64,000 bases of DNA from assembly GCA_012735215.1 (NCBI GenBank), contig JAAYHX010000002.1, forward strand, positions 1 through 64,000, read 5' to 3'. Every line of letters starts with the position of its first letter. The stretch's first letter is position 1. The notes beneath the pieces were generated by a model, which was not told where the DNA came from, made no database searches, and was given only the letters and a program-made list of their open reading frames with translations. This document shows positions 36,940-46,873 of the stretch, piece after piece. This DNA comes from Tissierellia bacterium (lineage in GTDB: Bacteria; Bacillota; Clostridia; Tissierellales; Tepidimicrobiaceae). The translations under genes and the position numbers were made by a program.

Positions 36940-37326
36940 ATGAATAACGCCTTAAATCAATATAAGCAAAATGCAGTATTTACAGCTACGCCAGAAGAAT
37001 TGACCTTGATGCTTTACGATGGCTGCATTAAGTTCATGAATATGGCAAAATATCATATAGAAAATGGGAACATACAAAAATCCCATGAATCTCTTATTAG
37101 AGCGCAAAATATAATATATGAGTTAATAGGAACCTTAGATTATAAGTATGAAATAGCTTCTAATTTTAGAAAGCTCTATGATTTCGTATTGAGCAGGCTA
37201 ATAGATGCAAACCTAAGGAAGGAAGTAAAACCTATAGAAGAAGCACTGGAGATAGTAACAGAACTTAGAAACACATGGAAGGAAGCTATGAGTAGTGTAA
37301 AGAAGACTGTCTATAAAAGTAGGTAG
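36940..37326 (+). CDS. fliS: Flagellin export chaperone FliS
   Basis: A 128-residue four-helix protein that binds the C-terminal helix of flagellin before export. The N-terminus (NALNQYKQNAVFTATPEELTLMLYDG) with LYDGCIKFM is the family signature. ATG 36940 follows GGGGGAAG. Located in the usual fliD-fliS order. Confidence 0.93.
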   Translation: MNNALNQYKQNAVFTATPEELTLMLYDGCIKFMNMAKYHIENGNIQKSHESLIRAQNIIYELIGTLDYKYEIASNFRKLYDFVLSRLIDANLRKEVKPIEEALEIVTELRNTWKEAMSSVKKTVYKSR

Positions 37327-37334
37327 GTGCTAAT

Positions 37335-37805
37335 ATGACTTATGAAAAAATAGATAGATTGATAGAGATTACTAGAGAAAAGAATAGGCTCCTTAAGTCT
37401 ATGCTTACCTTTACTGAAAGGCAAAAAGAGGAGATTGTAAAGGACGCCTACGACAATTTAGGAATCAGTCTATCTGAAAAGGACAAGATAATAGAAGAGA
37501 TAGATAAGTTGGACAGAGCATTTTTGAAGATATTTACGGATATTAAAGCAAAGCATTCAATAGAGAATATTGATCAGCTGGATGCAGAGCAGTATCCTAA
37601 TCTTAAGGAGCTTAAGCAGGCGGTGGAAGAGGTGTCATCAACACTCTTAGCCATATCCCTTCTGGATAAGGAAAACACCAAAGCCATGAAGGAGAAGCTG
37701 GAAAAGGCCAAGATGGAGATAAGTAGGCTGAAGAGTGGAAGAAAAGCCTATAAGGGATATAATTATAAATATTCAGAGAGCATGTTAATTGATGAGAAGA
37801 AGTAG
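37335..37805 (+). CDS. FlgN/FliT-like flagellar chaperone
   Basis: A 156-residue, highly charged, all-helical protein with three long coiled-coil-prone helices and a C-terminal KGYNYKYSESMLIDEKK tail like that seen in FlgN-type chaperones for hook-associated proteins. It is 8 nt after fliS, where fliT or flgN genes usually sit. Function by position and fold; FlgN versus FliT cannot be decided. Confidence 0.72.
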   Translation: MTYEKIDRLIEITREKNRLLKSMLTFTERQKEEIVKDAYDNLGISLSEKDKIIEEIDKLDRAFLKIFTDIKAKHSIENIDQLDAEQYPNLKELKQAVEEVSSTLLAISLLDKENTKAMKEKLEKAKMEISRLKSGRKAYKGYNYKYSESMLIDEKK

Positions 37806-37838
37806 CCAGGGTTTTTTATGCCTTTGGCTACTTTTTTC
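37801..37838 (+). terminator. Terminator of the flaG-fliD-fliS-flgN operon
   Basis: AGTAGCCA (37801-37808) pairs with TGGCTACT (37825-37832), followed by six T residues. The stem overlaps the stop codon of the last gene. Confidence 0.85.
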
Positions 37839-37927
37839 AACAAAATATACAGCTGCTTTTTCTTTATATACAGAAATCGATAGCAAAAAAACTCTAATAA
37901 CAAATTATACAGATATTATTAAGAAAT

Positions 37928-38036
37928 TTGTCCACAGGCTAAAAGTGGTAAAATTAGTTATTCACAAAACAATCCACATTATCCACAACCAATAGATATA
38001 TTTGTCCACAATATTATTCAGGTTTTTTGTGAATAA
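37928..38036. promoter_or_regulatory. DnaA-box cluster A
   Basis: Three exact TTATNCACA boxes: 37958-37966 (+), 37979-37987 (+) and 38028-38036 (-). Two TTGTCCACA boxes lie at 37928-37936 and 38002-38010, and CAATCCACA at 37970-37978 abuts the next box head to tail. Six boxes in 109 bp of gene-free DNA is far above the scattered single copies seen in coding sequence. No dnaA gene is in the window, so this is more likely a DnaA titration or control site than oriC itself. Confidence 0.7.
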
Positions 38037-38165
38037 ACTAGCATAAGATCTTGAAATATTCAAATAAATATTTCAATTGTTGTTTACAAAACTATGGTTT
38101 GAGGGTAATATTATAATAATATAAATAAGCATAAGCCTAGTGCTTATACGAAAGGAGTTGGGTTT

Positions 38166-38693
38166 ATGAAACTTGCTTTTACAGGGAAGAATGTCGAGGT
38201 AACCGAAGCTCTAAAGGACGTAACAGAAAAAAAATTATCAAGATTAGACAAATATTTCGACAAAGATGTAGTAGGTAATGTAGTCTTCAGTGTAGAAAGG
38301 AACTGGAAAGTTCTCGAAATAACCATAAACCTGCCTGGAACTATACTGAGAGTTGAAGAATCTAGTGATGATATGTATACTTCTATTGACAAAGCTGTAG
38401 ATGTATTGGAGCGTCAAATAAGAAAGTATAAGACTAGACTTCAAAAGAGATATCAAAGCGGAGAGACTATAAGGTTTGAGAATGTAATGCCTCTAGAAGA
38501 GGAAGGAGAAAGACCCAGGGTCGTTAGAACAAAGAGATTTGGAATGAAGCCTATGAGTGTAGAAGAAGCTATATTGCAAATGGAATTGTTAAGACACAAC
38601 TTTTTCGTATTCATGAATGCCGAAACTGATGAGGTAAGTGTTATCTATAAGAGAAAAGATGGCAATTATGGCTTGATAGAACCAGAATTTTAA
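38166..38693 (+). CDS. hpf: Ribosome hibernation-promoting factor, long form
   Basis: A 175-residue long HPF. The N-terminal S30AE/RaiA domain (1 to about 100, MKLAFTGKNVEVTEALKDVTEKKLSRLDKYFD) binds the 30S decoding region. The C-terminal dimerisation domain (about 118-175, VVRTKRFGMKPMSVEEAILQMELLRHNFFVFMNAETDEVSVIYKRKDGNYGLIEP) forms 100S ribosomes. ATG 38166 follows GAAAGGAGTTGG. The promoter region upstream contains the DnaA-box cluster. Confidence 0.95.
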   Translation: MKLAFTGKNVEVTEALKDVTEKKLSRLDKYFDKDVVGNVVFSVERNWKVLEITINLPGTILRVEESSDDMYTSIDKAVDVLERQIRKYKTRLQKRYQSGETIRFENVMPLEEEGERPRVVRTKRFGMKPMSVEEAILQMELLRHNFFVFMNAETDEVSVIYKRKDGNYGLIEPEF

Positions 38694-38721
38694 TTGTATA
38701 ATTGATATAGATGATTATTTA

Positions 38722-38760
38722 TTAATGCAGGATATAATATATCCTGCATTAATTTGTATT
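38722..38760 (+). terminator. Terminator after hpf
   Basis: A 14-bp stem (38722-38735 with 38739-38752, 3-nt loop) followed by TTTGTATT, 28 nt past the hpf stop. Confidence 0.7.
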
Positions 38761-38787
38761 ATAGGAAATGGTAAAGGAGATGATTAG

Positions 38788-39303
38788 GTGTTTATAGAAG
38801 CCATAGTAATATCATTAATTATAGGATTTATTAGAGGTGGCAAGCTAAGAGGATTTAGAAGACTAAACAAGGTTACCACTCTTCTCTTTATTTTGGGAGC
38901 AGTTGTCCAGTATCTAATATCTTCTATAGGACAGTTTGCAGATGCCAGTAGTGTGGAGTTGATTTTAAGGTACATAAAACCTATCCAAATACTTTCTTAT
39001 CTTTTAATACTAGTAGGACTACTTACTAATTACAGGGTAAGATCCATATGGCCTGTATTGGTAGGATACATATTAAATTTCATATCCCTTGTATCCAATG
39101 GATGGCTAATGCCAGATCTTGTAGCTAATGAAGTGGAAAATGTAAAACTAGCCTTCTTAGGGAAGACAATACAGTTTTTTGAGCCCTATCCCCTTCCTAA
39201 ACTAATTAGCCTAGGGGATCTAATCATTGCCTTTGGTATATTTTCGTTGATACAGGAAATGATGCTTTCAGATGATGGATATAGAACTAGCTATAGATTC
39301 TAG
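38788..39303 (+). CDS. DUF5317 membrane protein
   Basis: A 171-residue protein with about five hydrophobic segments, the first starting FIEAIVISLIIGFIRGGKL. The RGGKLRGFRRL loop and NGWLMPDL segment fit the DUF5317 family of small clostridial membrane proteins, whose function is unknown. GTG 38788 has AAAGGAGA seven nt upstream. It precedes secA, but no functional tie is known. Confidence 0.75.
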   Translation: MFIEAIVISLIIGFIRGGKLRGFRRLNKVTTLLFILGAVVQYLISSIGQFADASSVELILRYIKPIQILSYLLILVGLLTNYRVRSIWPVLVGYILNFISLVSNGWLMPDLVANEVENVKLAFLGKTIQFFEPYPLPKLISLGDLIIAFGIFSLIQEMMLSDDGYRTSYRF

Positions 39304-39374
39304 CAAACTTGTATTCAAAATCTTGAAGTGATAAAATAATATGATGAAATTTATCTGAAAGGCGGTCATTTAAA

Positions 39375-42098
39375 ATGAACATATTTAAGAAAGTATTTGG
39401 ATCAAGTAATGATAGAACCTTAAAGCGACTATATCCCCTTGTGGATAATATAGAATCCTATGAGGAAGTATTTAGTAAATTGTCTGATGAAGAACTGAGA
39501 GGTAAAACTGTAGAGTTTAAGGAAAGATTAAAAAAGGGTGAGACTCTAGATGACCTTCTTCCAGAAGCCTATGCAGTAGTAAGGGAGGCTTCTAAAAGGG
39601 TCTTAAACATGAAGCACTTTAGAGTTCAACTCTTAGGTGGAATTGTACTACACCAGGGCAGAATAGCTGAGATGAAAACAGGGGAAGGTAAAACTTTAGT
39701 GGCAACCTTGCCTGCCTATTTAAATGCCCTAACAGGTGAAGGTGTGCATATAGTTACTGTTAACGATTATCTAGCTAACAGGGATAGACTATGGATGGGT
39801 AAGATCTACGAGTTTTTAGGCCTATCCGTTGGGTGTATTGTTCATGGCATGACTAGTGCTGAGAGAAAGGAAGCATATAACTGTGATATTACCTATGGAA
39901 CTAACAATGAGTTTGGATTTGACTATCTAAGGGACAATATGGTCATATATAAGGAAGAGATGGTTCAAAGGAAACTAAACTATGCCATAGTTGACGAGGT
40001 AGACAGCATATTGATAGACGAAGCTAGGACCCCCCTAATTATTTCAGGAGAAGGAGAAAAGTCTACAGACCTATATAAAACTGCTAATAGTTTCGTCAGC
40101 ACCTTAAAGGGGAGAATTGTGGATCCTAACGAGGATAAAAAGGATCCTTTTGCCAGAGAATACAAGGAGGAAACAGTAGATTTCCTAATTAACGAAAAAG
40201 CAAGAAGCTGTGTACTAACTGAAAGGGGAACCCAAAAGGCTGAACAGTATTTTGGTCTTGAAAACCTGGCAGATCCAGATAACATGGAGATAGCCCACCA
40301 TATAAATCAGGCTCTCAAAGCTAAATATATAATGAAGAGGGATATTGATTATGTGGTAAAGGATGGTCAGGTAATCATAGTAGATGAGTTTACTGGAAGG
40401 CTAATGTACGGAAGAAGATACAGCGATGGTCTCCATCAGGCAATTGAAGCCAAGGAAGGCCTTAACATAAGAAGTGAATCCAAGACCTTAGCTACTATTA
40501 CTTTCCAAAACTACTTCAGAATGTATGAAAAGCTAGCAGGTATGACTGGTACCGCTAAAACAGAAGAAGATGAATTTAAAGAAATCTATGGTATGGATGT
40601 AGTGGAAATACCCACTAATAAGCCTGTAATAAGAAAGGATTATCCAGATGTAGTATATAAGACTGAAAGTGCTAAGTACAGGGCAATCGTAGAGGAGATC
40701 AAGGAAAAGAACAAAATTGGTCAACCAGTCTTAGTAGGTACCATCTCCATAGAGAACTCTGAAAAATTGAGTAAGATGTTGAAAAAAGAAGGCATTAAGC
40801 ATAATGTATTAAATGCCAAGTATCATGAAATGGAAGCGGAAATTGTAGCACAGGCAGGAAGGTTTGGAGCAGTTACCATAGCTACCAACATGGCTGGTAG
40901 GGGTACTGACATAGTACTAGGTGGAAATCCAGAGTACATGGCAAAACTGGAGCTAAAAAAACAAGGATATGATGAAGAAATAATAGCCCTTGTGGACAGC
41001 TTTATGGAAACCGATGATGAAGAGGTCTTGGAAGCTAGGGAAAGATACAAGGAGCTATATGATAAGTTTTTGGAGGAAACTAGAGATGAGGCCAAGAAGG
41101 TAATAGAGGTAGGCGGCCTTCATATAATTGGAACAGAAAGGCATGAAGCCAGAAGAATTGACAACCAGCTTCGTGGCCGATCAGGAAGGCAGGGAGACCC
41201 TGGATCCTCCAGATTCTATATATCCTTAGAGGATGATCTGATGAGGCTCTTTGGTGGAGAAAGGGTAAAGGCTTTAGTGGATAGCCTCAATATGGATGAA
41301 GACGAACCCCTAGAACACAATCTGCTTTCCAAATCCATTGAAAGTGCCCAGAGGAAGATCGAAAGCAACAACTTCTCCATAAGAAAGCATGTGCTCCAGT
41401 ATGATAACGTAATGAACAAGCAGAGAGAGGTAATATATGGAGAAAGAAGAAAGGTACTGGAGGAGAAGAACCTAAGGGACGATATACTTTCAATGGCAAA
41501 AAATGTAATTGAACATGCAGTGGATATATATACTAGGCAGAGTGAAGATGCCAACGAATGGGATATGGAAGGCCTCATTAACTATTTGGAAAGGATATTC
41601 CTGCCAAAAGAAGCCTTAAATGTAGATGAGGCAAAAATCATGACCAAGGAAGAGTTAGTGGATAGGCTCTATGAAATAGCTGTAGAAAGGTATAGGATGA
41701 AGGAAGAGGAGATAGGTCCTGACACCTTCAGGGAAATAGAAAGGATATTGCTACTACAGGTAGTTGATAAAAAGTGGATGGACCACATAGATGCCATGGA
41801 TCAGCTAAGGCAGGGTATAGGTTTGAGAGCTTATGGTCAGGAAGATCCGGTAAGGGCTTATCAAAATGAAGGCTTTGACATGTTTGAAGAGATGATTCAC
41901 AGCATTCAAGAGGAGACAGTAAAATATCTATATCATGTTAGAAAACCTGAAAAGATGGAAAGAAAGAGGGTAGCCAATCCCCAGGATACATCAGATAAGC
42001 AGCAGCCTGTAGTTAAAAAGAAGAAGATAGGGAGAAATGAACCCTGTCCTTGTGGAAGTGGTAAAAAGTACAAGAAATGCTGTGGCAGAAATGCCTAA
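39375..42098 (+). CDS. secA: Preprotein translocase ATPase SecA
   Basis: A 907-residue SecA motor that drives precursor proteins through SecYEG. Walker A GEGKT is at 103-107 and the [15 protein letters not shown] motif at 207-221. The C-terminal zinc-binding tail ([19 protein letters not shown]) is intact. ATG 39375 follows AAAGGCGG. prfB follows 36 nt downstream, the classic Firmicute order hpf-secA-prfB. Confidence 0.97.
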   Translation: MNIFKKVFGSSNDRTLKRLYPLVDNIESYEEVFSKLSDEELRGKTVEFKERLKKGETLDDLLPEAYAVVREASKRVLNMKHFRVQLLGGIVLHQGRIAEMKTGEGKTLVATLPAYLNALTGEGVHIVTVNDYLANRDRLWMGKIYEFLGLSVGCIVHGMTSAERKEAYNCDITYGTNNEFGFDYLRDNMVIYKEEMVQRKLNYAIVDEVDSILIDEARTPLIISGEGEKSTDLYKTANSFVSTLKGRIVDPNEDKKDPFAREYKEETVDFLINEKARSCVLTERGTQKAEQYFGLENLADPDNMEIAHHINQALKAKYIMKRDIDYVVKDGQVIIVDEFTGRLMYGRRYSDGLHQAIEAKEGLNIRSESKTLATITFQNYFRMYEKLAGMTGTAKTEEDEFKEIYGMDVVEIPTNKPVIRKDYPDVVYKTESAKYRAIVEEIKEKNKIGQPVLVGTISIENSEKLSKMLKKEGIKHNVLNAKYHEMEAEIVAQAGRFGAVTIATNMAGRGTDIVLGGNPEYMAKLELKKQGYDEEIIALVDSFMETDDEEVLEARERYKELYDKFLEETRDEAKKVIEVGGLHIIGTERHEARRIDNQLRGRSGRQGDPGSSRFYISLEDDLMRLFGGERVKALVDSLNMDEDEPLEHNLLSKSIESAQRKIESNNFSIRKHVLQYDNVMNKQREVIYGERRKVLEEKNLRDDILSMAKNVIEHAVDIYTRQSEDANEWDMEGLINYLERIFLPKEALNVDEAKIMTKEELVDRLYEIAVERYRMKEEEIGPDTFREIERILLLQVVDKKWMDHIDAMDQLRQGIGLRAYGQEDPVRAYQNEGFDMFEEMIHSIQEETVKYLYHVRKPEKMERKRVANPQDTSDKQQPVVKKKKIGRNEPCPCGSGKKYKKCCGRNA

Positions 42099-42134
42099 CC
42101 AGGACATTCATTGGGAAGAGGAAAGGAGCATTCT

Positions 42135-43242
42135 ATGGAAGATTTATATCTGTATAGGGAGAAGACTGAGGAAATAAAGCAAATGGTAAGAGAACTGGGT
42201 GTTTCCCTTTGAAATAGACAAGTTGAAAGAGGAAGCAAAAAAGCTGGAGGAAGAAACCTATAAAGAGGATTTCTGGAGTGATTCAGAAAAGGCTCAAAAG
42301 ATAGTTAAGAATTTAAGTGATATTAAGAACCAAATAGAGGAATATGAACATTTAGTAAGTGCCATAGAGGATTTAGAGGTCCTCCTAGACCTTGTTGGTG
42401 AAGAGGAAGGCTATGAACTGTACAAGGATTTGAAAGTGCAGTTTGACAAGGTATCTAAGCAGGCAGAGGAGTTTAAGATATCAACCTTATTAAAGGGAGA
42501 GTATGACAAAAACAACGTGATCCTGTCCATCCATTCAGGAGCAGGAGGCCTTGAGGCTCAGGATTGGGCTGAAATGCTCTTTAGAATGTATAAGAGATGG
42601 GCTGAGAGGAAGAACTACAAGGTTGAAATTTTGGATATCCTGCCAGACAAAGAGGGTGGGATAAAGTCTGTGACCATGCTTGTTAAAGGACCCAATGCCT
42701 ATGGATATCTAAAGTCGGAGAAGGGAGTTCACAGGCTCATCAGGATTTCTCCCTTTGATACATCCAATAGAAGGCATACCTCTTTTGCCAGCATAGACGT
42801 GTATCCTGAATTGGATGATGATACAAACATTGAGATCAATGAGTCTGATCTGAAGATGGACACCTACAGAGCTAGTGGGGCAGGAGGTCAATATGTAAAC
42901 ACCACTGATTCTGCTGTAAGAATAACCCACCTGCCTACAGGCATAGTAGTTCAGTGTCAAAGCGAGCGTTCTCAACATAACAACAGAGAAGCAGCTTTAA
43001 AAATGCTAAAAGCGAAGCTGATTCAGCTAAAGGAAGAAGAGAAAAAAGAAAAGATTGAGGATTTGCAGGGAAAATATACCCAGATTGCTTGGGGATCCCA
43101 GATTAGGTCATATATTTTTCACCCCTATAATTTGGTAAAGGACCACAGAACCGATACGGAAGTAGGGGATGTGGCAGGAGTTTTAGATGGGAATATAGAC
43201 CTATTTATAATGGAATACTTGAAAAATTTGCCTTCTAAGTAA
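42135..43242 (+). CDS. prfB: Peptide chain release factor 2, with programmed +1 frameshift
   Basis: Translation starts at ATG 42135 (GGAAAGGAG upstream), runs 25 codons to CTT TGA (42207-42212), and continues in the +1 frame from GAA 42211, joining 42135-42209 to 42211-43242. The slippery CTTTGA is the conserved autoregulatory site: low RF2 makes the ribosome slip instead of stopping at UGA. GGGTG lies just upstream as a Shine-Dalgarno-like stimulator. The product (about 369 residues) has the stop-codon recognition SPF (ISPFDTSNRR) and catalytic GGQ (SGAGGQYVNTTDSAV) motifs. A start at 42199 in the second frame would be spurious. Confidence 0.95.
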
Positions 43243-43262
43243 TATAGAAGGCAAATTTTTTC
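43222..43262 (+). terminator. Terminator after prfB
   Basis: A 16-bp stem (43222-43237 with 43245-43260, 7-nt loop) that spans the prfB stop codon; the 3' arm itself ends in a T-run (AAATTTTTTC). Confidence 0.88.
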
Positions 43263-43344
43263 AACCTTAGGTAGGAATTTTATTTTGAATGTCGAATATA
43301 TAAGTGGTTGATAAATCAGTTTACTTATAATAAAGGAGATAATT

Positions 43345-45444
43345 ATGGATATAGTTAAGATTTTGATGGAAGAATTTAATTTACAAATATACCAGGTCAA
43401 AAATACCATAAAACTGTTGGAAGAAGGAAATACCATACCTTTTATTGCTAGGTATAGAAAGGAACAAACGGGAGACTTAAAGGATACGGTTTTAAGGAAA
43501 TTTTATGATAGATACAGTTATTTGATTAATTTGCAAGAAAGACAGCAGGAAGTAATAAGGCTTATTGACGCCCAGGGCAAGCTGACGGAAAGCTTGAAAG
43601 AAGACATACTCAAGTCAGAAACAATCCAAAGATTAGAGGATTTGTATAGACCCTTTAGGCCAAAGAGGAGAACTAGGGCTTCAATAGCTAGGGAAAAAGG
43701 TTTAGAGGGACTTGCTAAGTTAATATTTTCCCAAGATGTTGTTGATCACAAGCTGAAAGAAGAAGCTTTTAATTATATAGATGAAGAAAAGGGTATTGCT
43801 ACTGAAGAAGAGGCCATAAGTGGTGCCATGGACATCATTGCCGAAGACATATCGGACAACCCCCATTATAGAGATATGATAAAAAAGATTGCCTATGAAA
43901 AGGGAACAATAAAATCAGAGGCTATAGATTCAGAAGTAGAATCCCCCTATAGGGTTTACTATGACTTTAAAGAAGCAGTAAGGTCCATACCAAACCACAG
44001 AATCCTTGCCATAAATAGAGGAGAAAATGAAAAGATACTTAAGGTCAGCCTTGTATTGCCTGATGAGGAGATTACTTCTAAGATCAAGGCTCAGGTGATC
44101 AAGGACAAGACCACAGATGCAGGAAAGTATTTGGATAGTGCCATTGAAGACAGCTATAAGAGGCTGATACTACCATCCATAGAAAGAGAAATTAGATCCA
44201 CCCTTACCGAAAGGGCAGAAGAAGAGGCTATTGATGTATTTGCCCTGAATTTAAGATCCTTGCTTATGCAGCCACCAACAAAGGATGTAGTTATCATGGG
44301 AATTGATCCAGCCTACAGAACTGGATGCAAGGTTGCCATAATAGATGAAACTGGAAAACTACTTAACTACACTACCGTATATCCTACAGAGCCCCAGAAT
44401 AAAATTGAAGAAGCAAAAGAAGTATTAAAGGGCTTCATTGATGAATATAATGTGAATATAGTTGCCATAGGAAATGGTACCGGCTCTAGAGAAACAGAAT
44501 TGGTTATAGCAGAGCTGATAGATGAGTTAGGGGGCAATATAAGCTACACTATTGTAAATGAGGCTGGAGCTTCCGTATACTCTGCATCAGAGGTGGGACA
44601 AGCTGAATTTCCAGACTTAGATGTATCCATAAGAGGAGCCATATCTATAGCAAGAAGGTTGCAGGATCCCCTTGCCGAGCTGGTAAAGATAGACCCTAAG
44701 CATATTGGCGTAGGCCAATACCAGCATGATTTAAACCAGAAGAGGCTAGAGGAAGCCTTAAGGGGAGTAGTAGAGGACTGTGTAAATACTGTAGGAGTAG
44801 ATTTAAATACGGCTAGTCCTTCCCTGTTAAAATATGTAGCGGGGATATCATATAAGCTAGCATTAAGTATTGTTCAATTTAGGGAGAAAGGAGGTAAATT
44901 TAGGAATAGGGAGGAATTGTTAAAGGTAAAGGGTTTAGGGCCTAAGACCTTTACCCAGTGTGCAGGCTTTTTGAGGATTGATGATGGGGATAATCCACTA
45001 GACAATACAGCCGTTCATCCAGAATCCTATGAAATTGCCCAATGTCTAATTGGCAGGGATCTGGAAAAGGTAGATTTGAAGGAAATTTCCAAAGAGCTTG
45101 GTGTAGGGATGTTGACTTTACAGGATATTGTAGAAGAGCTTAAAAGGCCTGGAAGGGATCCAAGGGATGAGTTGCCAAAGCCAATTTTTAGAAAGGATGT
45201 TCTAAAAATTGAAGACTTAAGGCCAAATATGGTGTTAACTGGTACTGTAAGGAATGTGGTGGATTTTGGTGTTTTTGTAGATATAGGTGTGAAACAGGAC
45301 GGGCTTATCCACATCTCAGAGCTATCCAAGGAGTATATCAAGCACCCAAAGGAGGTGCTTAAAGTGGGGGATATTGTCAATGTAAAGATATTAAATGTTG
45401 ATGCAGCTAGGAAAAGGATTTCCCTTAGTATGAAAGATCTGTAA
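43345..45444 (+). CDS. tex: Tex-family RNA-binding protein (S1 domain)
   Basis: A 699-residue transcription accessory protein. The Tex N-terminal helical region, the YqgF/RNase-H-like domain (VVIMGIDPAYRTGCKVAIID near 312-335), the helix-hairpin-helix region (VDLNTASPSLLKYVAGI...LLKVKGLGPKTF) and the C-terminal S1 domain (VLTGTVRNVVDFGVFVDIGVKQDGLIH) are all present and in order. ATG 43345 has AAAGGAG upstream. Tex proteins bind RNA and influence transcription and RNA decay. Confidence 0.94.
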   Translation: MDIVKILMEEFNLQIYQVKNTIKLLEEGNTIPFIARYRKEQTGDLKDTVLRKFYDRYSYLINLQERQQEVIRLIDAQGKLTESLKEDILKSETIQRLEDLYRPFRPKRRTRASIAREKGLEGLAKLIFSQDVVDHKLKEEAFNYIDEEKGIATEEEAISGAMDIIAEDISDNPHYRDMIKKIAYEKGTIKSEAIDSEVESPYRVYYDFKEAVRSIPNHRILAINRGENEKILKVSLVLPDEEITSKIKAQVIKDKTTDAGKYLDSAIEDSYKRLILPSIEREIRSTLTERAEEEAIDVFALNLRSLLMQPPTKDVVIMGIDPAYRTGCKVAIIDETGKLLNYTTVYPTEPQNKIEEAKEVLKGFIDEYNVNIVAIGNGTGSRETELVIAELIDELGGNISYTIVNEAGASVYSASEVGQAEFPDLDVSIRGAISIARRLQDPLAELVKIDPKHIGVGQYQHDLNQKRLEEALRGVVEDCVNTVGVDLNTASPSLLKYVAGISYKLALSIVQFREKGGKFRNREELLKVKGLGPKTFTQCAGFLRIDDGDNPLDNTAVHPESYEIAQCLIGRDLEKVDLKEISKELGVGMLTLQDIVEELKRPGRDPRDELPKPIFRKDVLKIEDLRPNMVLTGTVRNVVDFGVFVDIGVKQDGLIHISELSKEYIKHPKEVLKVGDIVNVKILNVDAARKRISLSMKDL

Positions 45445-45459
45445 TAATGGGGGGTTTTT

Positions 45460-46845
45460 ATGTGGGATCTAGACGACATATTGGAGGATAATAAGAATTT
45501 TGTTGGGGTAATAAGCTCATCTTATACCAAGGATGAAATGGACATGTTTAAGGAATACATGAGGAATCAGTTTATCCGAAGTGGTGGTTTAATATATGTG
45601 TGTTCAAGGTATATAAAAGATAGGTGTTTATCCTTTATAGAAAAGGAACTAGAAGATGATTTAAAGAAATACATGGATATGAACAAGTTAGTACTATTGG
45701 ACAGAGAAGAATATTTAAAAGATTGGGGGATTGACTTTAATCCCCTGCTGAGGAAAGTAGAAAAGGCAATAGCTAAATTGGAGGGCGTAGATCCAAATAA
45801 AAAGATTAGCATTTTTATTACTGTAGATGGGTACTGGAATAAGGTAAATAAATCCCTGTTTGATAGGCTAAATGACTTACAAAAGGAAAAAAATATTAGG
45901 TTTATATTTAGGTATTATATGGAAGAAATTGATAAAAGGATAACCTATTATATATTTAAAGAACATGATTTAATCATATTGGATGGAGTAGATAAATTTG
46001 AAGTTATTGAACCGGAAGACTTGTTCTATGGGGCTCTGCTTAGTCTATGCCAGAATAAAGTTATAGATTATAGGTATAATAAGGCTGTTATGAGAAATGA
46101 GTTTTTTGGTAATATAGAAGAGTTAGTGGGAGGTATAGTACACGATATAAACAATCTGCTGGTGTCCATAATAGGCTATGCCCAGTATTCAATGGAGATA
46201 GAGGATGTAGATGAGATTAGAAAGTGCCTAAACCAAATTAACAAATTAGCTTTTGATGGTAAGAAGTTTACAGAAAAGGTAAAGTGTGAAATAAGAGGAG
46301 ACAAAAGGAATTCAAAGGATATCTACAGGTTTGACTATATTGTCAAAAACAGTATAGATATGGTTAAGCATAAATTTAACTCTTATTCAAATTCAGCTAG
46401 TGTCAACAATCTGGAATTGGTAGTTGATCTAAACTCCAACAAGCATATATATGCTGATGAATACGAACTCAGGCATTCCATTATAAATATAATACTAAAT
46501 GGTATAGATGCCATGGAAGATGGTGGTATTATGACTATAAGGACCTACGATGAAGGGGATATGGTAGTGTTAGAGATATCCGATACAGGAAAGGGCATGG
46601 ATGAGGATATGCTGGATAAGATATTTAACCCCTATTTCTCCACCAAAGGTTCCAAAGGAACAGGCTTGGGCTTGAGCATTGCTAAAAGGTGTTTTGAGGG
46701 ACACAAAGGTATAATTAAGGTGGAGAGCCAAGTAGGTGAGGGAACCAAATTCACTATCATCTTACCCTCTGCTGACTCAATTGATGACTTTGAACATTAT
46801 GAAGAAGATAATTGCAAGCTAATGGATGAAGTGGTACATGGTTGA
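45460..46845 (+). CDS. Cytoplasmic sensor histidine kinase with MEDS-like input domain
   Basis: A 461-residue kinase without membrane spans. Residues 10-195 resemble the MEDS sensory domain (GVISSSYTKDEMDMFKEYMRNQF, then ITVDGYWNK). The phospho-acceptor is probably H228 in GGIVHDINNLL. The ATPase domain has N347 (ILNGIDAMEDGG), DTGKGM (375-380), FNPYFSTK and GTGLGL (400-405). No response regulator is next to it. ATG 45460 follows GGGGGG, 15 nt after tex, so co-transcription is likely. Signal and partner unknown. Confidence 0.83.
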   Translation: MWDLDDILEDNKNFVGVISSSYTKDEMDMFKEYMRNQFIRSGGLIYVCSRYIKDRCLSFIEKELEDDLKKYMDMNKLVLLDREEYLKDWGIDFNPLLRKVEKAIAKLEGVDPNKKISIFITVDGYWNKVNKSLFDRLNDLQKEKNIRFIFRYYMEEIDKRITYYIFKEHDLIILDGVDKFEVIEPEDLFYGALLSLCQNKVIDYRYNKAVMRNEFFGNIEELVGGIVHDINNLLVSIIGYAQYSMEIEDVDEIRKCLNQINKLAFDGKKFTEKVKCEIRGDKRNSKDIYRFDYIVKNSIDMVKHKFNSYSNSASVNNLELVVDLNSNKHIYADEYELRHSIINIILNGIDAMEDGGIMTIRTYDEGDMVVLEISDTGKGMDEDMLDKIFNPYFSTKGSKGTGLGLSIAKRCFEGHKGIIKVESQVGEGTKFTIILPSADSIDDFEHYEEDNCKLMDEVVHG

Positions 46846-46873
46846 AAAGACTTAATATAGAAGAGGTGATCTT

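Noticed and set aside
37789-37995. 68-codon frame after the flagellar chaperone
   Set aside because: It overlaps the terminator and the DnaA boxes, lacks a ribosome site and is low-complexity; not a credible gene.
37806-38165. oriC or a raiA-motif RNA upstream of hpf
   Set aside because: No dnaA/dnaN gene is nearby, so oriC is unlikely; the sequence is very AT-rich with no extended conserved-looking stems, so I could not support a raiA-type RNA.
42199-43242. Stand-alone prfB start at 42199
   Set aside because: It has no ribosome site and lacks the RF2 N-terminus; the 25-codon leader frame from 42135 with CTTTGA shows that it is the second half of a frameshifted gene.
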